Shown here in pieces: positions 25,974 to 38,800 of a stretch of DNA of 64,000 bases (the stretch's first letter is position 1; each line of letters begins with the position of its first letter). This DNA is from SHLQ01 sp033344795 (GTDB lineage Bacteria; Actinomycetota; Acidimicrobiia; Acidimicrobiales; SHLQ01), in assembly GCA_033344795.1 (NCBI GenBank), contig JAWPMS010000001.1:1736001-1800000 (forward strand), in the 5' to 3' direction. The translations under genes were made by a program, and so were the position numbers. Below the pieces are notes generated by a model that searched no databases, was not told the DNA's origin, and was given only the letters and a program-made list of their open reading frames with translations.

Positions 25974-26126
25974 TCAGCGAGCGGTGATCGCCGCGAGGCG
26001 TGCGTCGTCAAGACGAGCGCGAGAGCTGTTGAGGTCAGCGATGGATGCGCCGCAGTCACGGAGCTCTTGGTGTTCGCGCCAGGCGGTCAGAAGGTTGTCG
26101 AAGGTGTTGCGCTGTTGGATCGTCAT
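25974..26126 (-). CDS. 50-residue hypothetical protein
   Basis: This very short gene has a strong ribosome site, AGGAGG seven bases before the ATG at 26126, which is the main reason to accept it. The product is mostly helical (QQRNTFDNLLTAWREHQELR, then a second helix), soluble and charged. The longer ORF reading upstream would run through the regulator's operator region and is rejected. It is divergent from the Lrp/AsnC gene, so it is a likely further target of that regulator. No family is recognised. Confidence 0.6.
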   Translation of the reverse strand: MTIQQRNTFDNLLTAWREHQELRDCGASIADLNSSRARLDDARLAAITAR

Positions 26127-26176
26127 TGCAGTCCTCCTGTGAGGGGTTGTGTCTCTGTGCTCATCATGACGGAGAA

Positions 26177-26240
26177 GTGACAGTGTGGGGCACTGAATGT
26201 CACAGTCAATCGGACTGACTACAGTGATTAGCACTGTGAC
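26177..26240. promoter_or_regulatory. Lrp/AsnC operator cluster between the 50-aa gene and the regulator gene
   Basis: GTGACAGTGT at 26177-26186 and GTCACAGTCA at 26199-26208 have the same 22-bp spacing as the repeats near the YczE-type gene. ACAGTG (26221-26226) and CACTGT (26232-26237) form an inverted repeat. The last motif, GTCACAGTGC on the minus strand (26240-26231), overlaps the proposed GTG start. This arrangement suggests negative autoregulation. Confidence 0.6.
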
Positions 26241-26667
26241 TGATGAACTTGACAGAGAAATACTCCGCGCTCTGCAAATCGATGGCCGAATGACACATCG
26301 CGAGCTGGGAAAAGTGGTGGGTTTGAGCGCGAATGCGACTGGCGCGCGAGTGCAAAGGCTTATCGAGCGCGGCGTGATCGTCGGCTTTCAAGCTGTGGTC
26401 GATCACGCCAAGCTTGGACGGTCAATGGAAGCGACGGTCGATGTTTGGCTGAACGATGATCGCCAACGATCGCCGCTGATGGAACTCGTCGCCGACGACG
26501 ATCGGGTCGTTGAGTGCTTCCACTTGACTGGTCCTCTCGACTTCAGACTGCGAGCTCGTGTGGCCTCGGCGGACGACTTGAACGCGCTGCTCAATCGGCT
26601 GAGAGACGAGGGCGGCGTCCGGCAAACCGACTCGCGTTTGGTCCTCGAGCACATTCCCACGCAGTGA
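26236..26667 (+). CDS. Lrp/AsnC family transcriptional regulator
   Basis: 143 aa. The N-terminal winged helix-turn-helix begins LDREILRALQIDGRMTHREL and includes LSANATGARVQRLIERGVI. The C-terminal RAM/ligand domain ends with a FHLTGPLDFRLRARV strand. Members sense amino acids or related small molecules and bind as dimers to octamers. I prefer the GTG at 26236 because family members begin a few residues before LDxxDRxIL; an ATG at 26197 would add 13 residues encoded by operator sequence. Repeats at its own promoter and at the YczE-type gene identify probable targets. Confidence 0.88.
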   Translation: MTDELDREILRALQIDGRMTHRELGKVVGLSANATGARVQRLIERGVIVGFQAVVDHAKLGRSMEATVDVWLNDDRQRSPLMELVADDDRVVECFHLTGPLDFRLRARVASADDLNALLNRLRDEGGVRQTDSRLVLEHIPTQ

Positions 26668-26841
26668 GCTTTTTCAGGTCGTTTCTCGCGCGTGTTTCCA
26701 CGATGTGACAACTGGTGGTCACCTCGCGTGTGATCTCCCGCCCGACCCTTACATAGAGCGATATTCGGTGGTACCTTCAGCGACACGACGTGTAGGGGCT
26801 TGGAGTAGAGCTCTCAGCGTTCAGGGTGGGAGTACCAAGTA

Positions 26842-29800
26842 ATGCGTTCAGCTGTTTTCGCTGGTGCCGTTTCGTCAGACGGTCGTGGAGGGCTCAAGCA
26901 GTCTTCGACGATGTTGATAGCGGTTCTCACGGTCGTGATGTTGGTCGGAGCTCTTCTGGCTCCATCGACGACAAATCTGGTCGCAAGCGGCGACCTGGGC
27001 ACGAAGGCTCGGGAGTTGATCACCGGTTCGACGGTGAGCGACGAGCAGCTCTTGCTCGACAAGCTCGCAGCGGTCGGCGAGGGCTTGACCCTCGACACTG
27101 CGGTTGGTCCGATGGACGCGGCGTTCATGCTCGCAGGTCCCGCGTTCACGAGCGGCGAGACGCCGTTCTCTGTCGCGACCTCGACCTACCAGGGTGTCGC
27201 CGTCGAGGCTGTAGCTCCGGTGGCAGATGGCGATCGCATTCTGTACGAACGCGGTGACGTCACCGAGTGGTGGCGCGCGGTCGGGAGTTCGTACCAGCAG
27301 GGTTGGACCGTGGCGGCTGCTCCGGCCGATGGCTCGACCGACCTCTCTCTCCTCGTCGGCTTCGGCAACGCAGCGCCAATCGCCGAGTCCGAGACCACCG
27401 TTCGCCTCACCCTCGCCGATGGCACGTCGGTCTGGTACCGCGACCTCGTGGCCTTCGACGCGAACGGCACCGACCTTCCCGCGACGATGACGGTCGACGG
27501 TTCGAACGTGCGCATCGACGTCGACGCTGCCGGCGCCGTCTACCCGGTCACCATCGATCCGCTCGTCGGATCGCTGCAAGAAGTTCTCGCGCCCGCGACC
27601 GCGACCGGCGACCTGTTCGGCGAAGCGATCGCGACAGACGGCAATCGCATGGCCGTGAGTGCTCGCGAGGCCGATCGACCGAACGTTCCCGATGCGGGCA
27701 CAGACCGCGGTCGTGTCGACGTCTTCGAATGGGACGGTGCGAACTGGAACCTGCTCGACTCGGTCGACTACCCCGGCACCGGTTCGGCCGACTTCGGTTG
27801 GTCTGTCGACATCAACGGAAACTTCCTCGTCGTCGGCGCACCCCTCGATGACACGAACGGTGCCAACGCCGGTGCGGTGTTCATCTACGAGTTGAGCGGT
27901 GGGACCTACGGTCTCACCGACACGCTGTACGCGTGTGATCAAACGGTCGGTTCGTGTGACGGTTCGTCGACCGGCAACTTCGCCGGCTCGAACTTCGGGT
28001 ACGACGTTGGCATCGCAGCGAACAAGACCACGATCGTCGGTGCACCTGGCGACGCCATCACCGACATCGGCGAGGCCTACATCTTCGCGCCGACCGGCGT
28101 AGCGGGAGCGCTCGAGGTGGATGAAGAGGGAGTCTTCACCTTGTTCGCATCGCCGACACCAAGTGCCGGCGACCGACTCGGCGAGTCGGTCGACATCACC
28201 GACGATGGCCTCCTCGTTGTCGCGGGCGCTCCGGGTGACGACACCGATGCAACTGACGAAGGCCGCGCCTACTTCGGCTTCCAGCAGTTCCCCGGCAACT
28301 ACGACCAAGCTGGCTCGTCTGTCGGTCCGTCCAATACGGTCAGTCAAGAGTACGGCGCATCGGTTGCGATTGGCCGTGCGAGTGTGTCCAACGACGCGAT
28401 CGCCGTGATCGGCATGCCACACCGCTCGCGCCGCAACCCCAACAGCACCGGCTTCGGCGGAATCGAGGTCGTCAACGTCACCAACGGTGCCGCTACGGTT
28501 GGACTCGGCGACATTTCCGCATTCACGGTGGATGACGGTTTCGGTTATGACGTCGCATTCGCAAATGACACGGTGATGACCGGCGGGCCGTTCAATTCTC
28601 CGGGCGGCGTTGTCTATGCGTACAGCTACCTTCCCGCCGGCAACACGATGGACAACGGCGGCGCAGGCGGAAGCGCACAGCGCCTCAATAATGCGAGCGA
28701 CACGTTCAACCAGCCCGGCGACGCCTACGGCTCGGCCGTCGCGGTCGCCGAGACACCCAACTTCCTAATCGGCGGTTCACCTGGTCACGATGAAACCCAG
28801 AACGGTCGTGTCGCCGAGTCGGCCGGTCGTGTGGGCATCTACACGCCGGATAACCCGACCACCTACGTCGTCGGAGCCGAGCTCACGGCAGCAACGGGAG
28901 ATCGGGTTGGGTATTCGATCGCCGTCAGCGGCGACCGCATGGCCGTCGGTTCGGTCACCGACGACGAGACGCTCTTTGGCAGCGGCGCTGTTCTCTTCTA
29001 CGACCGCCCGTCGTCGAGCGATCCGTGGGAGTACGACTCGGTCGTGACCTATCCCGTCGGCGCGAGCGAAGAAGCAGGTCTCTACGGCGAGTCGCTCGAC
29101 ATGGAGGGCAACTTCCTCGCTGTCGGAACCTCGACCGGTGTGCTGGGCCGGGTCGACGTTTACGAGTTCGGCGGTGGCACGTGGACCCTTCGAGACTCAA
29201 TCGAGGGACTACCAGGGGACAACCTGGTGAACGGCCTCGAGTTCGGTAGCGACGTAGCCATCAGCACAGACGGCGATGTACTCGTCGTGGGCATGACCGG
29301 TTATGACTATGCAGCTTGCGACGACTGCGGCGCAGTTCGGGTGTACGACTGGGACGCTGGCGGCACCACCTATGTCCCCCGGTTCATCATCGATGATGGC
29401 GACACCTGGAATGGCTACGGTCGCTCGATCGACCTCGATGAGATCCCTGGCTCGAATGACATGCGCCTCGTCATCGGCAACTCGAGCGACTCGCTCACCT
29501 TCTACACGATCAACGATGGACTCGGCGCCGGCCAGACGCGCGATGACTTCTACGACATTCCGAGTGGTGCGGGCGAGTCGCTGGCGATCGATGGTGACCG
29601 GGTAGTAACGGCTGGGCTCAGTAGCGGGAGCGACGTGCTCCTCGTGCTCGATCGCAACTCCGATGGCAGCTGGACCACGCGCGAGATCTTCAGCGGCGAC
29701 CTCTTCACGGGTGCCGGAGCGCTGCCGAACAACCAGGTCGATGTTTCGGGCGACACAATCGTCGTCGGCCGCTCCGACGGCCTCGGTGGAGAAGTCGGCA

Positions 29801-32800
29801 TTTTCTACAATGACCCCACCTACGGCTGGGGTTTGGCCGACGTAACCGAAGCCTGGATCGACGGGCCGGTCGAACGGATCCAACCGGCGGGTCGTGCGGT
29901 GCAGGACAGCATCGGGCGTGCCGTCGCCATCGATGACGCCGGTGCGAACAAGACGATCGTCTTCGGTGCTCCTGGCGTCGATGACAACGGCGAAGAAGCC
30001 GGAGCGTTCTACGCCCAGCAATACGCCGAAGACCAGACGCCAGCGCCATCGAACAAGTTGGTTTCGAATAACTTCGCTTCACCAGGCGAGCTCGGCTCGG
30101 CGATCTCCGTCGGTGAGTCGGCATGGGGCGTCGGTGGCGTCGTTGCCGAGGAGGACGGCCGGCGCGTGCATCGCATCGAGCCGGACGGCGCAGGCGGCTG
30201 GGAGATCGTGCAAACCTTCGAGTACTTCGCCAACGTCATCGACGTCGACTTCCAGCCCTCCGACGGGAAGATGGCCGTTCTTCTCTCCAACGGCAACGTG
30301 ATCTTCTACCAGGAAGATGCATGCGGTGCTGCGCTCGACTGCACATTCACCCCCACTGGCATCACCGGAGACGATGCGAACCTCACGAGCGGGTCGGTTG
30401 CGATCTCGGGCAACGATGTCCTCGTGGCTGTCGCATCGTCGTTCTCTCCTGGCGACCTCTTCTTGCAGTACTTCTGGGCCGATGGCAGCAATGGTCCCGT
30501 CGGACCACCAGCAGGCGTCGTCCTCGCGGACGAATTCGGAACCGACATGGAAGCCAGCGGCGACTTCGTCTTCGTCGGTGCTCCGGGTGCTTCTGCCGAT
30601 GCTGGCAAGGTCCACGTGTGGGACAACGGCGCATCGAGCTGGATCCTCGAGATCGATGCGCCTGATGGCGGCCGGTTCGGTCACGGTGTGTCCGCCGATG
30701 GAACGACGGTGGCAATTGGCGCCCCCTCACACAACGCCGGCGGAGCGTTCGACGGGCAAGCGTACGTCTACGAGTTCGTCGCACCGCCGACCCCGAGCCT
30801 GACGTTGGTGGAGACGCTCGATCCGAGTGGCGGCTCCGGCCTCAGTGGATGGGGCTGGTCGATCGCCGTCGACGGCGACAGCGTGGTCATCGGTGCCACC
30901 GGCTACGAACAAGGTGGCATCCCCTACCGTCACGGAACAGCGACCGCGTTCGGGTTCGACGGAGTGAATTGGGTCGAGACTGACAAGTTCACGGCTTCTG
31001 ACTTTGCGTCGGCCGATCAGGCAGGCTTCGCAGTCGACATCGTCGGCAACGACGTACTCGTCGGCGCGAACCTCGATGACAACCCACAGGGGCAAAACGC
31101 AGGCGCGATCTACTCCTACACCGCAACCGATGCAGAGCCGGCAATCCCCAACAAGATCATCACGCCCGATGCCAGTGGTGAGTTCGGTCGCGAACTCGCA
31201 GTCTCGGGAACGACAGCCGTAGTAGCGGAGACCGGCACCGACCGAGTGCATATTCTCGAGAATGTCGGCGGGATCTGGACGATCTCACAAACCTTCAGCG
31301 AACCCAATGTCATTGATGTCGACATCGACAGCGCTGCCCAACGAATGGTGGTTGCCACGTCGACGGGCGACGTCCTCTACTACGAGGTCATCCTCGGCGA
31401 CTACGTGCAAGTGCTCGGAACGACACTGAGCCCCAATGGCAATCCGACGTCGGTCTTGCTGGACGGCAACAACGTCTTCGTCGGCAAGAATTCGACCGTT
31501 GCGCCGCTCGTTCGTCTCAGCTGGTTGGATGCGACAACGGGGCAGGAATTTGCCCCAGCAGGAATCGCTGCTGGTGAAGAGACCGGTGCGAGCCTCGCGG
31601 TCGACGGCAATCTTGTATTCGTCGGGGCGCCGCGTTGGGACAACCTCCCCAATGACGAGGCTGGACGAGTCTACATTTTCGATTCAAGTGTCAATCAGTT
31701 CACTGGCTCGATCGAAGCAGATAGTCCAGGGATCCTCTTCGGCTGGTCGGTGGCCGCTGACAGCGGACGTCTCGCAGTGGGCACGCTCGCAGACGGTCCA
31801 GCGCCGGCCAGCGGCCTCGTAGAGACCTATACCAACCTGTCGACCACCGGCGCCGATCTCGAACAGGTCGTTGCTGCAGATGACATCGGAACGTCCGACT
31901 TCTTTGGGTTCTCCGTCGATCTCGATGGCGACGTCATGGTGGTCGGCGCCGCGGCCAAGTCGGTTGGCGGTACACGAACAGGACAGGCGTATGCCTTCCG
32001 CCTGCTCGCGGGAACGTGGACACAGCAGGACACGTTCACGGCAGTCGACAACGCATTTGATGATCAGTTCGGTAACGCCGTCGGCGTTTCGGGCCAGTCG
32101 GTGCTCGTCGGTGCTCCGTTTGATGACAACGTGCGAGGCTCCAATGCGGGTGCGGTTTACTTCTTCGTCGCAAGCGCTGCGCCTGACGACCCGACGCTGT
32201 TCTTTGATCTTGGGCTCGACCCTCTTGGTCCGACCTCCGTCGCCGTGGCTCCTTCGGGTATCGCCGTGGGCGATTTCAGCGCCGAGGTACTCGACGACGC
32301 GTCGGACGACGGCACCTCTATCGCTGCTGCCGGTCTCGGAGAGACTGACGTAGCCGATTCACCGCTCTCGGGCATCGAGCTCGGTTCGACGCCGCTGTCG
32401 GGCATCCTTCTCGACGAGACCTCGGCATTGTCGAGCATCCCGGTCATCGAGGTCGATATCGATGGTGGCTGGTCCGCGTTGTTCGACAGCACGGGAAGCG
32501 CCCTCGCCGACGTGCCGCTGGTAGACATCACACTCGGTGACGTCGCTGAGGATCCGCAGGCGAGCGGCCAGTTGTTCTCGACGCCGCTTTCGGGAATCGA
32601 AGTCGACGGCACACCGCTGAGCGGCATTCCGCTCTCGGGCATCCTCCTTGGCGATCTCCCACTGTCGGGCATCTCGACAGATGTTCCGTGGTGCACGATC
32701 CTCGCGCCGTACTTGAGTGGCACGTGCGATCCGAACACCACGACCCTGCTTGACGCCACATTGTCCGGCATTCCTCTCTCGGGCATCCCTCTTTCGGGTA

Positions 32801-35800
32801 TTCCGTTGTCGGGCATCGACCTCACTGGCACGCCGCTTTCGGGAATCGACGTCGGTGAGCTCGAACTCCAGAACTCGCCGTTGTCGGGCATTCCGCTGTC
32901 GGGTATCGACGTCGGCAATACGCCTCTGTCGGGTATCCCTCTCTCAGGCATCGGCCCAGAGGGATTGCCGCTCTCGGGCATCACCCTCAACGGCACACCA
33001 CTCTCCGGTATACCGCTGTCGGGTATCGCCGTTGACGATGCACCCCTGTCGGGAATCCCGCTGTCGGGCATCGAGCTACGCAACGTGCCATTGTCCGGCA
33101 TTCCGTTGTCTGGCATCGATGTCGGTTCGTTGCCATTGGCCGACCTTCCGTTGTCGGGCATTGGTCTGGCCGATGTGCCGCTGTCGGGTATTCCGTTGTC
33201 TGGCATTGGCTCCGACTGGTGCAGCCTGCTGAGCGAGCTCGCTTCGGAATACGACTGCTCGTTCCGTGCGCCGCTCGAAAGCGAGGCAGACTTCCTCGAC
33301 AACACGACCATTGCCGAGCTCGGGCTCCGCGGCGTTCCGATCGCGGAGCTTCCACTCTCAGGTATTCCGCTGTCGGGCATCACGATTGCCTCGCTGCCGC
33401 TCTCGGGAATCACCCTCGACGGCATCCCGCTCTCAGGAATCCCGCTCTCGGGAATTCCTCTTTCGGGAATCGATCCCGCCGGCACCCCGCTCTCGGGTAT
33501 CCCGTTGTCGGGCATCACGCTCGACAGCCTGCCATTGTCGGGAATCGATGTTCAGGGTTCGCCCCTCTCGGGTATCCCGTTGTCGGGCATCACGCTCGAC
33601 AGCCTGCCATTGTCGGGAATCGACCTCGAGGCATCGCCTCTGTCGGGTATTCCGCTGTCGGGAATTCCGATCATCGGCGCACCGCTCTCGGGCATCGCGG
33701 TTGGCGTAACGCCACTCTCCGGTATTCCGCTGTCGGGTATCGACGTGGTCGGTTCACCGTTATCGGGTATCCCGTTGTCGGGCATCGACGTTGCAGGAGC
33801 GCCCCTGTCGGGAATCGGGTTCGATTGCTCGCTGGTTGACTGTGACATCGACACGCTCGGCGATGCGATCATCGCTGGCGCGATCGACCCGACCACGATC
33901 ACCCTCTCGCAGATCCAGCCGTGGCTCGGCGGCCTCCGTCTCGGCGACATTGCCGATTCACTGAACGACGCGACTCGAGAAGATCTCGAGAACGCCCTCG
34001 CAGCGAGCGGCCTGCTCGTCGGCGATCTGACCGATCTCGACGACTTGACCCTCGGCGACCTGCCGGCCTCGGTTGTGCAGGACGTGCTGCTCGGTGACCT
34101 CAACGACTCGTTGTGGTCGGTCACCTACGAGGATCTAGTCGGTGCGATCATCGATCCATTGACCGGCGAACCGTTCGCCAACTCCACGCTCGTGGCAGAC
34201 GTCTTCGAGACGTACTTGAGCGGCTTCACCTTCGGTGATTTCGACTACTTCGGCGACGCGACCTTTGGAGACCTGCTCCTGTCGAGCAACACGAGCAGCT
34301 TCAACTTGGGAGAGCTCGGTGGGATCCTGGGTCTGCTCCATCTGACCGACCTGGTCGACCTGACCGACTTCGCAGCGCAGGGTGGCACGCTCGGCACTGT
34401 GACGGACGAGCAGCTGGGGGATCTCACACTCCTCGACCTGTTCGGCCAGAACTTCGCAAGCTTCGACACGTGGACTGTGGCTGACTTGTTGGCCCAGGCC
34501 GACCTGGTCGGAGCGCTGTACGGCTACGAAATCGCCGATCTGTTCCTGGCGCTCGTCGGTCTCGACCCGGCAGCGTTCGACGGACTCGACTTCACCGAGG
34601 TCGAGACCGGCAACTTGCCGGACAGCCTCATCGAGCCGGTGACCTTCGTGGCCGAGTTCGAGGTGCGCGATACGACCAACAACAAGACGGTCGACGTGAG
34701 CGCCCAGCTGCCGGGCACGGCCTCGTACGTTCCCGGCTCGACGTTCATCCAAGATGAGAACCTCAACGAGTTCACATCCGAACCCACGATCGACGGCAAC
34801 ACGTTGACGTGGACGGTGAATGGTGCGATCCCAGATTCGATCGTGTTCGTGCAGTTCGATGTCAAGCCGACGGTCACGATCGGTTCGACCAGCATCAGCG
34901 CCACGGCCAACATCCAGGGCACCGACGCGGGCGGTTTCGCGACCGCGGCGGTCGCGGTGACCGAGGGAACCGAACCGAACGACTTCCCCGCCACGACACC
35001 GGCGGCTGAGGACACGGTCTACCTCACCTACATCTCGAGCGAGACCGACAACGACGTCTTCTCGATCACGATCGGTGAGAACGACGAGCTGGCGATCCAG
35101 CTCTCGAGCCTCACGGCCGATCTCGACATCGCCCTCTACGGTGACCCGGCCAACAATGCGGTAGCAGCCGCGCTGACCGGCGAGTCCGACGAGTCACCGC
35201 TCGAGCCGATCACCGACCCGGACCAGACCGGTGCAGACACTGAACCGTTGAACGACTTCCGTCGCCTCGACGAAGAGGATTCGAACCTGCAGTTCATCGA
35301 CCTCTCGAACTCTCCGGGAACCGAAAACGAGCTACTCGTCACGGGCGCTCTTCCGGCCGGCACCTATTACATTCAGGTCTTCGGGGCGAACGGCGCGACC
35401 AACGTCGAACCGGCGGCGTTGCAGATCGCCGTTGTCGATGCCGACGACCGTCCCGTGTGTTCAGCCAACGGCCAAATCACCGATGGCACGATCGGCACGT
35501 TCCCGGCGCTGACCGGCTCGACGGCAAACACGCTGATTCTCGTCAACGAGCAGCGCATGACCTCGCTCTACTCCCCAGCAGAGTGGGCTGACCTCGACAC
35601 CGAGATCGACGAGTTCATCGCATACCTGAATGTGAACCCACAACTTGGTATCGACCCGGTCGTGGTCTCGGTAGACGGCGACGGGACCATTCGAGCCGCC
35701 TACGACGCTTGGGACACCGATGCGAGCTGTTCGCCCGAATCGGCCAATGCTGTCGTCCAGGCAATCATCGAGCAAGCGATCGATCCATTGCGTGACACCC

Positions 35801-38800
35801 TCGAGCACGTGGTGGTTCTCGGCGGTGACCAGATCATCCCGATGGCGCGTCTCCTCGACGTGACCGAGATCGCCAACGAGTACGACTACCGCTACGAGTT
35901 CATCGGCGACAACGCCCTCGGTGATGCGAACAACATCAACGCACTCAGTGCATCGTTCTGGGATCGTCAGTACCTGTCCGATGAGCCGTACGGCGAGTCG
36001 GCCGCCCGGAGCCTAGGAAACCGCTTCCTGTACGTGAGCGACATCGCCCTGGGCCGCATGGTCGAGACACCAGCCGAGATCGAGGCTGCGCTGCAGCACT
36101 TCCAGGATTTCAATGGTGCGCTCGACGCGAACACCGCCGCAGTGCTCGGCTACGACTTCCTGGTCGACAGCTCAGAGGAGATCGCAGCTGATCTTCTCGC
36201 TGCCGGTCTGACTGTCGACGATGACCTCGCCGATGGTTTCGACGGTCCGGACAAGTGGGACAAGGACGATGCCGAGGCCAAGGTGATTCCGCCTGGAGGC
36301 GCACCTGACCTCATCTCGCTCAACGCCCACTTCGACCACTACCGGGCGCTCCCCGCCGATGGCGACAAGGTTCCGAACTTCACGAACAATTTCCTTGCCG
36401 ACACGGTGTCCAATGCGACGCCAGGACTCTTGGAAGGTTCGATCATCTTCTCGATGGGCTGTCATGGCGGTCTGTCGGTGAGCGACCTCCAGATTCTGGA
36501 CGGTGCTGTGAACAACAACGGTGACTGGGCTCAGGCATTCGCTGCTGATCAAGCGATCTTCATCGGCAACACCGGCTTCGGTTATGGTGACACCGAAGCG
36601 GTTGCCTACACCGAGAAGCTGATGGCGCTGTTCGCCGAAAAAGCTGTTCGACCCACTCAGATTCCAGGAGCAATGGGAACCACCACGATTGGTCAGGCGC
36701 TCACGTTCGCCAAGAACGAGTACGCCTCCGACCTGTCGGTGTTCAGCGTGTATGACGAGAAGGCGCTCATGGAGTCGACCTTCTACGGAATTCCGTTCTA
36801 CCGAGTCGGCGCAACGCCGGTTCCGGCCGATCCGATTCCGAACAACATGACCGCACCTGATTCGACCGGCAACGAGTCGATCACGGTGCAGGCAGACCCG
36901 GTCAACACCCTCGCGACGACGGCTCTGGGCGACATCTACAGCAACCCGGACGAGAACGGCGATCCGCAGACGATCGTTGCTCCGGGCATGCCGATTCAGC
37001 CGAGCCAGAGTTATGACGTGACGGTGGTCGATCCGGCGGACTCGACCGAGCTCGGTACCGTTGCTCGTGGAGCCCTGGTGCTCGGAATGGACTCGAACTA
37101 CGTCGTGAGCGACCCCGTCGTGTCGACGGCGATCTTCAACGAGTCGTTGAATCTGCCAGAGCCCGAACTCGGAGATGTCGTGTTCCCGGCAAAGCCGGTC
37201 ACGATCAATTCGGCGACAACCCCGGGGGGTGAACGCCAGAACCTGGTGATCGCAACCGGGCAGTTTGATTCGGATGGATCGGTCCAGCGCCTCGACGACA
37301 ACATCGACGTCGTCGTCTACTACGCCGCAGAGACCGACACCGACTTCACTGCGCCGACGATCGGCGCTGTCGAGTCGACGCTCGAAGCCACTCCAGCGGG
37401 GCCCGAACTCACGGTGACGTTGAGTGCGATCGACACGGGTGCTGCGACTCCCGAGGTCACCCGCGTGTACCTGTTGGTTGCCGCGAACCCTGGCACCGGC
37501 TCGGTGGATTGGGTTGGTATCGACCTGGTAAAGGCGGCTGGCTCTGACGAATGGTCAGGCTCGGCGCTTCTGCCAGCGGGAACGACGACGGCCGAGTTCC
37601 TTGTGCAAGCCGTCGACGCATCTGGCAACGTTGGCTTTGCGACCAACAAGGCGCGGAACTTCGACGACGACGACACGGTCGTCACGCCGCCACCAACGCC
37701 AGGTCTCGACATCACCGTCGACCCAGCGAACCTCGATGCACCGACAGGGTGGTACACCGGCGATGTCGACATCTCGGTGGCGTCCGGTGGCCTCACTGCT
37801 ACCTACCTGGTGCAGCCAGGCGGAGTCACGACGACAGTTCCGGTTGGCGGTGTGTTCACCGTGAGCGGTGACGGCGTCAACACGGTGACCGTGACCCGTG
37901 CAGATGGTCAGACGATCACGGAGACCATTCGAATCGACACGGTCGACCCGACGGTATCGATCGCGCCACCCGCTCCCGGTGCAATATTCTTCGAGAGCGC
38001 TGTTCCAAACATCGGCTTCGTCTGTCAGGATCCGAGCCCGACCACCTGTGTGGCAACGGTCGATGGAGCTTCGATCACGACTGGTGCGCCGCTACCGGCA
38101 ACGGTTGGTTCACATATTGTTGTGGTCACCGCCACCGACGTTCTGGGCAACTCGGTCAGTGAGACCGTGACGTACACGGTGGAGCCCGACGTGCCCGTTG
38201 GCGATCCACCGACGATCACCGATGTCGAGATCGACGGCGTGGCGCTTCCTGGTGAACCCATCGACGTCTACGGCGAGTTCGTCGACGGAGTTGCTCCGTA
38301 CACGATCTCCGTCGACTGGGGAGACGGCACCACCTGTCCGGCGGCTGGTGGTTGCAGTGTGGAAGCTCCAGGAGCAGGCATGCCTGGAGTCTTCGAAGCG
38401 ACCTACACCTATCCGACGGGCGGTGGTTATGACGTTGAGGTCACGATCACCGACGCCACCGGCGCATCGGTCTCGACGACGCTCACGACGGCAACGTGCA
38501 CGATCGTTGGCACCAATGGCAACAACTTCATCAACGGCACGAACGGCGATGATGTGATCTGCGGTCTGGACGGAAACGACTGGATCAACGGCCGTGGCGG
38601 TCTCGATATCATCTTCGGCGGTCGTGGACATGACACCATTCGTGGCGCCAACGGCCCCGACGTGCTCTATGGCGGTCGTGGAAATGACGTCATCCTCGGC
38701 CAAGACGGAAACGACACGATGAGTGGTGGCCTCGGCTGGGACCTCCTCAGCGGCGGTCGCGGTGGAGACGTACTGATGGGTCGTAAGGGCAACGACGTTC

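Noticed and set aside
26704..26722. CRP-like site TGTGAC...GTCAC upstream of the giant protein
   Set aside because: The gap between TGTGA and TCAC is 10 bases instead of 6. It is only a weak 5-bp inverted repeat, not evidence for CRP.
26875..28422. 515-codon minus-strand open frame opposite the start of the giant protein
   Set aside because: It is a shadow of the propeller repeats; no family signature and no ribosome site.
32157..33518. Minus-strand open frame full of MPDNGIPESG-like repeats
   Set aside because: It is the antisense reading of the PLSGI block; the repetition is inherited from the real frame.
32755..33820. Possible CRISPR-like array from regular short DNA repeats
   Set aside because: The repeats are 15 bp, in frame, vary at synonymous positions, and have no unique spacers of constant length and no cas genes.
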